Below, one piece after another: positions 1 through 6,905 of a DNA stretch of 7,768 nt; the stretch's first letter is position 1, and each line of letters opens with the position of its first letter. The DNA comes from an uncultured Clostridia bacterium (GTDB lineage Bacteria; Bacillota; Clostridia; Oscillospirales; Acutalibacteraceae). Location: positions 1 through 7,768 of the forward strand of contig CAMBQD010000040.1 of NCBI GenBank assembly GCA_945869905.1, read 5' to 3'. Position numbers and translations under genes: made by a program. The notes beneath the pieces were generated by a model. It saw only the letters and a program-made list of their open reading frames with translations. It did no database searches and was not told the DNA's origin.

Positions 1-1
1 A

Positions 2-2392
2 ACCGCTCAGTCGGCAATGAGGGATATTGACTCCAGTGCCAAGGAAATAACCGAAAGGGATATGGAGGTGCCTAAGGTTCAGCCTGAAAGCATTGTAATT
101 GAGCCAAAGCCCGCAAAGGCGGATACCGATAACTCTGCCCAAAAAACAGCAATTGTGGACAGGGATGCAATAAAAACCGCCGTGTCCCAAAACGAAAAAA
201 CAAAAATAACAGACCAAAAAACAAGGGCAGTTGAATTAAGCGGAAAAACAGGCGTAATTGAAAATGTGTCCGATGTTAAAAAGAAAAAAAGCTTTTTCAC
301 CGCTCAGGGCAGCGAGCCGTTATTTTCAAAAAATCCTCCGGAGATAATAGAACGTCCCGCCACCATCAAAAGCAAATCCAGATTTGACAAAACATCTGAC
401 CTGGAGGAGCTGCCCACAATAGTTGCGGTGGACGAGCTGGAGCACACAAAAATATCCCCTGTCAAGCATATAAGGACAGAAGAAAGATATGCAAGCGATG
501 AGGGTGAGCAAATTGTTCTTGAAGGCTTTGAGGATATAACCGAAGAGGTTTCAAAAATCGACGAGGAAGTGGCTGAAAAGCAGTTAAAGGAACGGCGTAA
601 AGAAAAGGTTAACAAATTCCGTCTTTTCAGTCCTGACGATATCGACACTGAAGGCAGCGGAAAAAAGGTTGTGAAAAACGACTATGAAAGCGGCGACGAG
701 AAAACTGCTTTTATGGAAAGGTTTTTTGCGTCAAAATCCTCTGTTACCCTCACTGCCCTGCTGACCCTTGTCTGCGGAATAGTGCTTGGCCTTTTAACGT
801 ACTTTAAGGACAGTGCTTATATGCCGTCGTTTTTGCTTGATTACACGGCATATTTTGTTGCGGTAATAATTGTATATTCAATTATTATGCTGATAAATAT
901 TAAAACGATAATACATGGATTTAATCTTAAGCACGGCATAAACAGTGACCTGCCCATTGCAATTATCAGTATTGTTGTTCTTGCGCATACAATACTTATG
1001 GCAGTTGACAGCAATGTTTATATTGACGGCGGAAACGTATATCCGCTGGCGGCAAGCTTTGCTCTTTTGATGAGTGCATTAGGCAAGCGTGCATTGATTT
1101 TGCGTATCATAGATAACTTTGAATTTTCCACAGGCCTTGACGAAACCCACACCGTTGAGGATATTGTGAACACCGTTGACGCAACTATAATCAGCAGGGG
1201 CTTGCTCACCGGTGAGGCAAATCTGAAAACCAGCATAAAAACCGACTTTACCACAAAATTTGTGGATATCGGATTAAGCGACGAGCCTGCCGATAATATT
1301 GCCAAAACAACAGGTATGATTATGCTGGGTGCAAATTTAGTTTTATTTGCAGTGTTTTCAATATTAAGCCACAGCTGGCATATCGGGCTTAATGTGGCAG
1401 TTTGCGGATTATGTATTTCCGTTCCCTGTATATCGTTGTTTAACACAAACAGTGCTTTGCTGGGTGTATCAAAGGCACTGAAAAAAAGCGGAGCCATGAT
1501 TAACGGCTTTGAGGGTGCAAAAACAGTTGATAATGCCAACGCCATAGTTATTGAGGCTCAGGATTTGTTCGGCCCCAACAGTTGTGAAATACACGGTATA
1601 AAAACCTTTAACGGAGCAAAGGCTGACGACGTTATTTTAAAAACAGCCGCAGTTATTATGAAAACAAAAAGCCCACTGTCCTATGTTTTTGACGATGTTG
1701 TAATCGGAAAACAGACAATTTTGCCTGATGTGGACGGTGTGGTTTATGAGGACAGGCTGGGCACATCTGCCTGGATATACAGAAAAAAAATACTTGTAGG
1801 CACAAGAGAGCTGCTGATACATCACGGTGTACAGGTACCAAAGGAGGAATTTGAGGCAAAGTACACCAGAAAGGGCAGAAAGATACTTTATTTGGCAGTA
1901 ACCGGCAAGCTAATGGCAATGTTTGTTGTATCATACAACGCCGACCCTGCGCTGAAGCGCGCCTTGAGAAAGCTTGAAAAAAGCGGTATGACCGTGCTTG
2001 TAAAAAGCGCCGACCCCTTTATTAACGATGAAAGCATTGCTCAGCTATTTGCTCTTCCCGACGGATTTGTACGTGTTATGAATTCATCAAACGGCAGAGC
2101 CTTTGAAAAGTATTCCAATATGTGTGCGGAAAAATCACCTGCCTATGTTGTTCACGACGGCAGTGCACTGGGCTTTGTTTCATCAATGAGCGGTGCGGAA
2201 AATCTTGAGGAAACAAGAAAAACGCTCAGCGTGCTTATTTCCTTTGGATGTGCTGTGGGCTTCGGTGTGGCAACACTGCTGGCGGCAGTAAGCGGTATTG
2301 AACAGCTTGGCGCAGTGAATATTGTGATTTTTCAGGCATTGTGGTGTATATTTGTTGAAATTATGTCAAAACTAAAAAGGCTTGGATTATAA
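2..2392 (+). CDS. P-type ATPase-like membrane protein lacking catalytic motifs (putative pseudoenzyme), 5'-partial
   Basis: Residues are numbered from the ATG at 17, but the frame is open to the window edge and no ribosome binding site precedes that ATG, so the true start is probably upstream. Residues 1-232 are hydrophilic, highly charged and probably disordered. Membrane segments are visible near 243-263, 277-295, 312-330, 343-362, 433-451, 456-476, 738-758 and 762-782, which is the P1B-ATPase layout. Landmarks align with that family: V469-P470-C471 where CPC is expected, E513-A-Q-D-L 44 residues later where DKTGT is expected, S552-P553-L where the HPL of SEHPL is expected, S664-A-D where TGD is expected, H713-D-G where GDGxND is expected, and a final SKLKRL like the NSLRL end. 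The phosphorylated Asp is Glu and the rest of DKTGT is gone, so ATP-driven transport is unlikely. The region between segments 4 and 5 is about 70 residues, roughly half a normal actuator domain. No HMA metal-binding domain is seen. The family assignment is inferred from motif order and spacing. The role is unknown, perhaps a sensor, scaffold or regulatory subunit. Confidence 0.8.
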   Translation, partial: TAQSAMRDIDSSAKEITERDMEVPKVQPESIVIEPKPAKADTDNSAQKTAIVDRDAIKTAVSQNEKTKITDQKTRAVELSGKTGVIENVSDVKKKKSFFTAQGSEPLFSKNPPEIIERPATIKSKSRFDKTSDLEELPTIVAVDELEHTKISPVKHIRTEERYASDEGEQIVLEGFEDITEEVSKIDEEVAEKQLKERRKEKVNKFRLFSPDDIDTEGSGKKVVKNDYESGDEKTAFMERFFASKSSVTLTALLTLVCGIVLGLLTYFKDSAYMPSFLLDYTAYFVAVIIVYSIIMLINIKTIIHGFNLKHGINSDLPIAIISIVVLAHTILMAVDSNVYIDGGNVYPLAASFALLMSALGKRALILRIIDNFEFSTGLDETHTVEDIVNTVDATIISRGLLTGEANLKTSIKTDFTTKFVDIGLSDEPADNIAKTTGMIMLGANLVLFAVFSILSHSWHIGLNVAVCGLCISVPCISLFNTNSALLGVSKALKKSGAMINGFEGAKTVDNANAIVIEAQDLFGPNSCEIHGIKTFNGAKADDVILKTAAVIMKTKSPLSYVFDDVVIGKQTILPDVDGVVYEDRLGTSAWIYRKKILVGTRELLIHHGVQVPKEEFEAKYTRKGRKILYLAVTGKLMAMFVVSYNADPALKRALRKLEKSGMTVLVKSADPFINDESIAQLFALPDGFVRVMNSSNGRAFEKYSNMCAEKSPAYVVHDGSALGFVSSMSGAENLEETRKTLSVLISFGCAVGFGVATLLAAVSGIEQLGAVNIVIFQALWCIFVEIMSKLKRLGL

Positions 2393-2398
2393 CTATTT

Positions 2399-2408
2399 AA
2401 AGGAGAGG
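2399..2408 (+). promoter_or_regulatory. Ribosome binding site that decides the TTG start of rubrerythrin
   Basis: The purine-rich sequence AAAGGAGAGG lies 5 bases before the TTG at 2414. The next in-frame Met (residue 14) would cut off the conserved first helix of rubrerythrin, so the TTG start is well supported. Confidence 0.85.
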
Positions 2409-2413
2409 TCTTT

Positions 2414-2956
2414 TTGGAAAATTTGCAGTCAACAAAAACTCAGGCAAATTTAATGGCGGCATTTGCAGGTGAAAGTCAGGCGAGAAACAAATATACCTAT
2501 TACGCCGATAAGGCTGAAAAGGACGGCTTTATTCAGATTGCTCAGATTTTCAGAGAAACCGCCAAAAACGAGCAGGAGCACGCGGAAATCTGGTTCAAGC
2601 TTTTAAACGGCGGTGAAATCGGCGACACGGCGACAAATCTTAAGGACGCCGCCGACGGTGAAAACTACGAGTGGACAAATATGTATGCCACCTTTGCCGA
2701 CGAGGCAAGGCAGGAGGGCTTTGACCACATTGCATTCCTGTTTGACTCCGTGGCAAAAATAGAAAAAGAGCACGAACAGCGTTACCGCAAGCTGCTTGAA
2801 AATGTTGAAAACGGACTGGTGTTCAGCAGGGATGAGGATAAAATATGGATATGCTCAAACTGCGGGAACATTATTATAGGCAAGGAGGTTCCTAACCAGT
2901 GCCCCGTATGCAAAAAGCCAAAGGGATATTTTAAGCTCAAGGCTGAAAATTATTAG
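2414..2956 (+). CDS. rbr: Rubrerythrin (diiron peroxidase with rubredoxin domain)
   Basis: This cytoplasmic non-haem iron protein reduces hydrogen peroxide to water in anaerobes, taking electrons through its rubredoxin domain. Residues 1-135 form a ferritin-like four-helix domain with the expected diiron ligands: E20 in AGESQAR, E53/H56 in NEQEH, E83 and E86 in GENYEW, and E117/H120 in IEKEH. Residues 143-176 form the rubredoxin domain, with iron-binding cysteines C147, C150, C163 and C166 in two CxxC pairs. At 180 residues it is full length for a classic rubrerythrin. It starts with TTG behind a strong ribosome binding site, 21 bases after the P-type ATPase-like gene, so the two are probably cotranscribed. 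No separate promoter or PerR-like box was seen in that short gap. A bidirectional hairpin terminator follows directly. Confidence 0.97.
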   Translation: MENLQSTKTQANLMAAFAGESQARNKYTYYADKAEKDGFIQIAQIFRETAKNEQEHAEIWFKLLNGGEIGDTATNLKDAADGENYEWTNMYATFADEARQEGFDHIAFLFDSVAKIEKEHEQRYRKLLENVENGLVFSRDEDKIWICSNCGNIIIGKEVPNQCPVCKKPKGYFKLKAENY

Positions 2957-2967
2957 GCAATGAACAG

Positions 2968-3012
2968 AAAAAGGACAGAGTTGAGATACAATCCTCAGCT
3001 CTGTCCTTTTTT
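2968..3012. terminator. Bidirectional rho-independent terminator between convergent rubrerythrin and birA
   Basis: The arm at 2973-2985 (GGACAGAGTTGAG) pairs with 2994-3006 (CTCAGCTCTGTCC) over 13 bp with a single G-U wobble and an 8-base loop. An AAAAA run precedes it and a TTTTTT run follows, so each strand has a stem followed by a U tract. The birA stop codon (3011-3013) overlaps the end of the T run. Confidence 0.93.
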
Positions 3013-3952
3013 ACATTTTTCTTATGCTTATTTCTCCGCTTCGCAATACAGTATGCTCGCCGTTTTCCAGCTCCACCTCAAGTCCGCCGGTTTCGTCAAT
3101 TGCAACGGCTTTGGCAGGAGTAACAACTCCGTTTTGAATAAACCTTATTTTTTCGCCTATCACCAGCGAATGACTGCGGTAATAGTCAATAAAGCTTTTA
3201 TAATCCCCTGCGGCAATATTCATCAGTTCATTTACCGTTTCTGCCACTAATTTACTTTTGCTTACATTTGTGTTCAGGGAACCGGCATCTTCTATATCCT
3301 TTGGAAAATCATCTGTGCTGATATTTATTCCGATGCCCACAATCACACTGTCCACGGTGCCTTCCTCAAAATTAGTTATTGCCTCCGTAAGAATACCGCA
3401 GATTTTTTTGCCGTCAAGATAAACATCGTTTACCCATTTTATTTTAGGCTTTTTATCGGTAAGCCCTTCTATTGCCTTGCATACAGCAACTGCGGCGGCT
3501 GTTGTGGCGGTTACCGCATTTTGCAGTGAGGTGTCCGGTCTGATAACAAGGCTGAAATAAATACCCGTGCCTGCAGGAGAATAAAAGCTTTTCCCCTGTC
3601 TGCCTCTGCCTGCCGTCTGTCTGTCCGCCGCCACTAAAAAAGCACCCTGCCTGCCCTCTGCCAAAAGCCTTTTACAGTAATTATTAGTGGAGTCCACGGT
3701 GGACAAATACAAAACATCAATATCCTTTTTCAAATTTAATTTTATGCTTTGTGCCGAAACCAAATCGTCATTGTTCAAAAGCCTGTAGCCCTTATTGGTA
3801 ACGGCGTCAATTTCGTAGCCTTCCCTTACCAGAGCCTTTACCGCCTTCCACACAGCCGCACGGCTTACACAAAGTTTATCCGCCAGCTGCTGTCCGCTTA
3901 TGTAATCAGCGCTGTTTAAAAGCTGAGTTAAAACATCATTTTTTGTAGACAT
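3011..3952 (-). CDS. birA: Bifunctional biotin-[acetyl-CoA-carboxylase] ligase / biotin operon repressor
   Basis: BirA activates biotin to biotinyl-5'-AMP and attaches it to the biotin carrier domain of carboxylases; the version with an HTH domain also represses biotin genes. Residues 1-60 form a winged helix-turn-helix (SGQQLADKLCVSRAAVWKAV). The ligase core shows D87-S-T-N, the biotinyl-AMP loop GRGRQG at 115-120, and KWVNDVYLDGKKICGIL at 172-188 with the lysine pair that includes the catalytic position. The last 50 or so residues match the SH3-like C-terminal domain. At 313 residues it is normal length for the two-function type. The ATG at 3952 has its GGAGG about 14 bases upstream, an unusually long spacing, and both lie inside a candidate BirA operator. 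It follows degV on the same strand after a terminator. No biotin synthesis or transport gene is in the window. Confidence 0.95.
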   Translation of the reverse strand: MSTKNDVLTQLLNSADYISGQQLADKLCVSRAAVWKAVKALVREGYEIDAVTNKGYRLLNNDDLVSAQSIKLNLKKDIDVLYLSTVDSTNNYCKRLLAEGRQGAFLVAADRQTAGRGRQGKSFYSPAGTGIYFSLVIRPDTSLQNAVTATTAAAVAVCKAIEGLTDKKPKIKWVNDVYLDGKKICGILTEAITNFEEGTVDSVIVGIGINISTDDFPKDIEDAGSLNTNVSKSKLVAETVNELMNIAAGDYKSFIDYYRSHSLVIGEKIRFIQNGVVTPAKAVAIDETGGLEVELENGEHTVLRSGEISIRKM

Positions 3953-3982
3953 TGTTAACCTAATATCCTCCTGAGTTTACAA
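3952..3982 (-). promoter_or_regulatory. Candidate BirA operator overlapping the birA ribosome binding site and start codon
   Basis: On the plus strand, TTGTTAACC (3952-3960) and AGTTTACAA (3974-3982) form an inverted repeat with a 13-base spacer; 7 of 9 positions match between half-sites. These half-sites resemble known BirA boxes (TTGTTAAC/TTGTAAAC with GTTAACAA/GTTTACAA). The minus-strand GGAGG (complement of 3967-3971) is in the spacer and one half-site touches the birA ATG. Binding here would repress birA. The operator role is inferred from similarity and position; the known spacer range could not be verified here. Confidence 0.7.
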
Positions 3983-3990
3983 TTATGTTA

Positions 3991-4017
3991 AAGTAAAAGC
4001 ACCGATAAGGTGCCTTT
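3991..4017 (-). terminator. Rho-independent terminator after degV
   Basis: On the minus strand, AAAGGCACC pairs with GGTGCTTTT (one G-U wobble) around a 5-base TTATC loop, starting one base after the degV stop codon. The following sequence is TTTTACTTT, an interrupted U tract. It would separate degV from birA, although the short stem may allow readthrough. Confidence 0.7.
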
Positions 4018-4018
4018 G

Positions 4019-4873
4019 TCATTTTTTGATATAAAATACTGCAAGGGTTTTCGGACCGCAGTGTGAGGAAATGGTGCACTTTGCATCAGCAAAAATAATT
4101 TCATCAAACTTGGCCTTACCCTCAATAACACCCTTGGCAAAGCTGATTATCTCAGGGCTGATACCGCCGCTGTTGGCAATAACAATCCTTGAGGTGTCAA
4201 TCTTGTTTATATCCTTAAGGCAGTCATTGATATACTGCTTATAGACAACATCCATTTTACCACGGTATTTTTTTGCAACATCAAGGGTTCCTGTTGAAGG
4301 GTCAACGGCAATGCTTGGCTTAATACCAAGCACATTGGCGCTGAACTTTGCAACACCTGAGCACCTGCCGCCCTTGTGAAGATATTCCAGACTGTCAAGC
4401 ACAAAGGTTGTGCTGACCTTTGGAACAAGGGAATTAACTCTGTTTGCAATCTTCTTTGCGTCAAAGCCCTTTGCCCTGAAATCACAGGCCTTCAAAACAA
4501 GCAGACCCATAGCCGTACAAAGACTTTTTGAATCAATGCAATAAACGTCATCAAATTCCGACGCCGCAATGCAGGCATTTTGATAGCTTGAGGAAATGGC
4601 GGAGGATAAGCCTATATGCACAACCGCCTTTCCCTCGTCACTGGCTTTTTCAAATATTTCATAATACTGTGCAGGAGTTACTGCCGAGGTTTTCGGCAAT
4701 ACGCCCGTTTTTTCAACATAATTATAAATATCCTTTGGAAAAACATCTACTCCGTCCTTATATGACTCATCGCCTAAAATAACGGTCAGAGGGGTAACAA
4801 TTATATTGTTTTGTTCAATAATTTGAGAAGGCAAATCGCAGGTGGAATCCGCTGTAATTATTACTTCCTTCAT
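4019..4873 (-). CDS. DegV family fatty acid-binding protein (FakB-like)
   Basis: DegV proteins bind a single fatty acid in a deep pocket; the FakB members present exogenous fatty acids to the kinase FakA for phosphorylation and entry into phospholipid synthesis. The protein has the family N-terminus (ADSTCDLP at 8-15), the K61-T62-S63 loop usually written TSQPS, the G88-L-S-S-A-I-S-S-S-Y loop near 88-97 that contacts the carboxylate, LEYLHKGGR in the middle, LGIKPSIAVDPSTG, and the C-terminal S-H271-x-G-P motif. The length of 284 residues is typical. The ATG at 4873 follows a minus-strand GGGAGG by 8 bases. A promoter-like sequence lies just upstream and a hairpin terminator just downstream, suggesting a single-gene unit. 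No fakA is in the window, so the ligand and partner are inferred from the family. Confidence 0.93.
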   Translation of the reverse strand: MKEVIITADSTCDLPSQIIEQNNIIVTPLTVILGDESYKDGVDVFPKDIYNYVEKTGVLPKTSAVTPAQYYEIFEKASDEGKAVVHIGLSSAISSSYQNACIAASEFDDVYCIDSKSLCTAMGLLVLKACDFRAKGFDAKKIANRVNSLVPKVSTTFVLDSLEYLHKGGRCSGVAKFSANVLGIKPSIAVDPSTGTLDVAKKYRGKMDVVYKQYINDCLKDINKIDTSRIVIANSGGISPEIISFAKGVIEGKAKFDEIIFADAKCTISSHCGPKTLAVFYIKK

Positions 4874-4903
4874 TTATCTGACCTCCCGTCTCTGTATTTT
4901 AGT

Positions 4904-4932
4904 ATGATATCATATAAAAAATTTATATTCAA
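4904..4932 (-). promoter_or_regulatory. Candidate sigma-A promoter for degV
   Basis: On the minus strand, a -35 like TTGAAT (complement of 4927-4932) is separated by 17 bases from a -10 like TATCAT (complement of 4904-4909), about 30 bases before the degV start. One -10 base and two -35 bases differ from consensus. The perfect 12-base palindrome TATGATATCATA (4903-4914) overlaps the -10. The 92-base gap holding it has no convincing terminator for the gene upstream. Confidence 0.6.
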
Positions 4933-4965
4933 CTTTTGCAAATTAAGTTTAAATTTTGTTTATAT

Positions 4966-6282
4966 TTACACTCCGAAATTAATTTTTACATTGTCAAAAT
5001 TAATTTTATCATATGTTTTATCAAAATATATTGTCATGGTGCTGACGTTATTTTCATTTTTTATACTGCAATTATACGATATATCGGACTCGTTTTTATT
5101 ACCGCTGTTGATAATCACCTCAAAATCGCCTCTGTCGGCAATATGCTGTGAAAAGGTATAGCCCTCCTTTGCGGTAAAAACTACATAGCCCTGTGTAAAT
5201 TTAACGGTATCAACACACTTGATTTTACTTGGCAGCTTTTCAAAATACTGAGTATCTGTATCAGCCGTATTTTTTAAGGAAAATTCTGCCTCTATCCAGT
5301 CAATGCTTTTACTTTCAAAATTAGTATTTGTACTTTTATTGCTGATTACACAATTCCATTTATTTTTTGCAGTATCCCTTGGGTCAACTGTTTTAAATTC
5401 GTCAAGAGGAATAAAAACTATTGAATTGGGAACAAGATTTATATTTCCCTTGATGATGCCCACCTCACAGTGAATATTGCCCACATACTGAGTATCGGAT
5501 ACTTCCTCATAATTTACAAGCACCTGAATATCAAGGGTAATTGTTCCGTCCTTATCAATACCGTAATTGCCCACTCCCTTGCTCCACCGGCTCAAGGTAT
5601 AATACTGCTTTTTATTGTCGCAAAGAGCCTTGGCATAATAGGTATGGCCGTCCTTAGTTATACCTGTTTTTTCATCATAATTAATTTTTTCTTTATTGTC
5701 ATCCATTGAAAGCTGTAAGAATTTTTTACAGCTTTTAAGCTGTGTCATTTCACATTTGATTGCCTGCTCAAAGGGGATTTTCCACGTATCGTCGGTAACA
5801 ACATATGAGGAAAAGGTTTTTTCTCCGCTTTGGGTTATATACGGCTTATATATATGAATAACATATGTGTATTTAACATCACTTTCTTCGCTTTCGTTCA
5901 GCTTACCGCTAACCAGCTTAACAAGTAATTCCGTTTCTCCGTCGCCGTCATAATCCTTGCAGAAAATCTCCGGAGTTTCGGTATCTACGGAATATGTCCA
6001 GGAGGTGAATTTCCTTTCATATTCGCCGCGTTTGATTGTAACGGTTTCTCCGTCATAGTACAGACAATAGCCCGATTCCTTATCCTCTGCCAAAATAACG
6101 TTTTCTTTTTTTCCTTTTTCAGTACCTGCAACCGTTGTTCCCTGCTGTTCAGACATTTCAGACGTTGCCTGAGGAGATACGGAGGTCTGCTGTGAAATTT
6201 TGGCATTTCTGTAGCTTAGTGAAAAAATAAACAGACCTATCACTGCCGCTATCAAAGCTATTAATAAAACTTTCTTTTTCAT
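4966..6282 (-). CDS. Membrane-anchored extracytoplasmic protein of unknown function with DxDGDG motif
   Basis: I do not recognise a named family over the whole length. Residues 1-4 are MKKK, followed by one hydrophobic segment (about 5-22) with no lipobox cysteine, so it is a signal anchor or uncleaved signal. A Ser/Thr/Gln-rich linker (about 30-55) leads to an outside domain. D110-Y-D-G-D-G-E-T-E118 resembles the calcium-binding loop of FG-GAP/VCBS-type repeats. The rest, rich in Tyr, Thr, Asp and Lys with alternating hydrophobic residues, looks like beta-sandwich domains. The ATG at 6282 was chosen because GAGGA lies 8 bases upstream; a TTG at 6297 would add five residues but lacks a ribosome binding site. 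The gap to the preceding HAD gene is only 18 bases, so it is probably the last gene of that operon. Cell-envelope binding is possible but unproven. Confidence 0.8.
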   Translation of the reverse strand: MKKKVLLIALIAAVIGLFIFSLSYRNAKISQQTSVSPQATSEMSEQQGTTVAGTEKGKKENVILAEDKESGYCLYYDGETVTIKRGEYERKFTSWTYSVDTETPEIFCKDYDGDGETELLVKLVSGKLNESEESDVKYTYVIHIYKPYITQSGEKTFSSYVVTDDTWKIPFEQAIKCEMTQLKSCKKFLQLSMDDNKEKINYDEKTGITKDGHTYYAKALCDNKKQYYTLSRWSKGVGNYGIDKDGTITLDIQVLVNYEEVSDTQYVGNIHCEVGIIKGNINLVPNSIVFIPLDEFKTVDPRDTAKNKWNCVISNKSTNTNFESKSIDWIEAEFSLKNTADTDTQYFEKLPSKIKCVDTVKFTQGYVVFTAKEGYTFSQHIADRGDFEVIINSGNKNESDISYNCSIKNENNVSTMTIYFDKTYDKINFDNVKINFGV

Positions 6283-6300
6283 ACGCTGAGTCCTCAAATT

Positions 6301-6900
6301 TTATTTCGCATATACCTCGTCAAATTTAAAAGGTATCATTTCACCGTTTACAATATGATAACAGTTTTTTCCCAGGGAAAAAATAGCCCTGTCGTGCTTT
6401 ATGGAGTCGGAATAGACATTAACAACATTAATGCTGTTTTTATCAAATTCCTTATAAAGCCTTTTAACCTTTTCCTCATCACGACAGTTTTTGCCTATGA
6501 TTATTCCGGTTTTTCTGTTGTGCCGTGTGCAAATCAGCTTTTCAAATCCCAGTCTGCGCTGAATTTCCTCCAGCAAAAAATCCGGTGATGCACTGATTAT
6601 TACGGAATAACCCTCTCTGTCAAAAAACCACTTATGTACTCTGCTTTCGTATTTATCCCAAAATTTATTCACTGCTTTATCAAGGGGAATAAATAAAATG
6701 AATGTAAAGCACAGCTTTTTAAAATCGGTAAAGCTGATAATATGCAGCACCATAAGCAGTAATGCCGTCAGCAGTACTGGTATCGCCACCGGAAGCAGTA
6801 AAATAAGATAAGGATAATGCAGCAGACAATAGGCACAAAACAGTGAACCGCTGTCAAAGGGTACTATCGTTTTGTCAAAATCATAGATGTTGATATCCAT
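6301..6900 (-). CDS. HAD-superfamily (subclass IB-like) phosphatase with membrane segment
   Basis: This is a phosphoserine-phosphatase-like haloacid dehalogenase protein. Motif I is Y-D7-F-D9-K-T at the N-terminus (nucleophile D7, acid/base D9), motif II is IISAS around S103, motif III is probably K144 in RDEEKVKRL, and motif IV is YSDSIKHD with D165 and D170. Between motifs I and II, where HAD-I enzymes carry their cap, residues about 30-54 are strongly hydrophobic, with a second hydrophobic patch at 63-73. This recalls membrane HAD phosphatases such as phosphatidylglycerophosphatase C, so a lipid phosphate substrate is a reasonable guess, not a demonstrated one. The ATG at 6900 is 5 bases after the dCMP deaminase stop, and its AGGA lies inside the end of that gene, which suggests translational coupling. 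All catalytic residues seem present, so it should be active. Confidence 0.88.
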   Translation of the reverse strand: MDINIYDFDKTIVPFDSGSLFCAYCLLHYPYLILLLPVAIPVLLTALLLMVLHIISFTDFKKLCFTFILFIPLDKAVNKFWDKYESRVHKWFFDREGYSVIISASPDFLLEEIQRRLGFEKLICTRHNRKTGIIIGKNCRDEEKVKRLYKEFDKNSINVVNVYSDSIKHDRAIFSLGKNCYHIVNGEMIPFKFDEVYAK

Positions 6901-6905
6901 TAATG

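Noticed and set aside
1208..1219. T398-G-E-A as a surviving actuator TGES motif
   Set aside because: It sits only 71 residues before VPC, whereas TGES normally lies about 100 before CPC, and the flanking residues do not match the actuator consensus. It may be chance, so it is not counted as a retained catalytic motif.
1018..1545. Minus-strand open frame of 175 codons inside the ATPase-like gene
   Set aside because: It lies opposite the conserved membrane and VPC region of the sense gene, has no ribosome binding site and no recognisable domain.
2960..3250. Plus-strand open frame of 96 codons starting right after rubrerythrin
   Set aside because: It runs through the terminator hairpin and is antisense to the well-conserved birA 3' end, with no ribosome binding site.
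3953..4018. Riboswitch or small RNA between degV and birA
   Set aside because: The 66-base gap is fully explained by the degV terminator hairpin, the BirA-like inverted repeat and the ribosome binding site.
4811..5161. Plus-strand frames of 116 and 71 codons across the degV upstream region
   Set aside because: AT-rich low-complexity translation antisense to real genes and to the degV promoter; no start signal.
6283..6297. TTG start at 6297 for the anchored surface protein
   Set aside because: The GAGGA ribosome binding site overlaps this codon and is correctly spaced for the ATG at 6282 instead.
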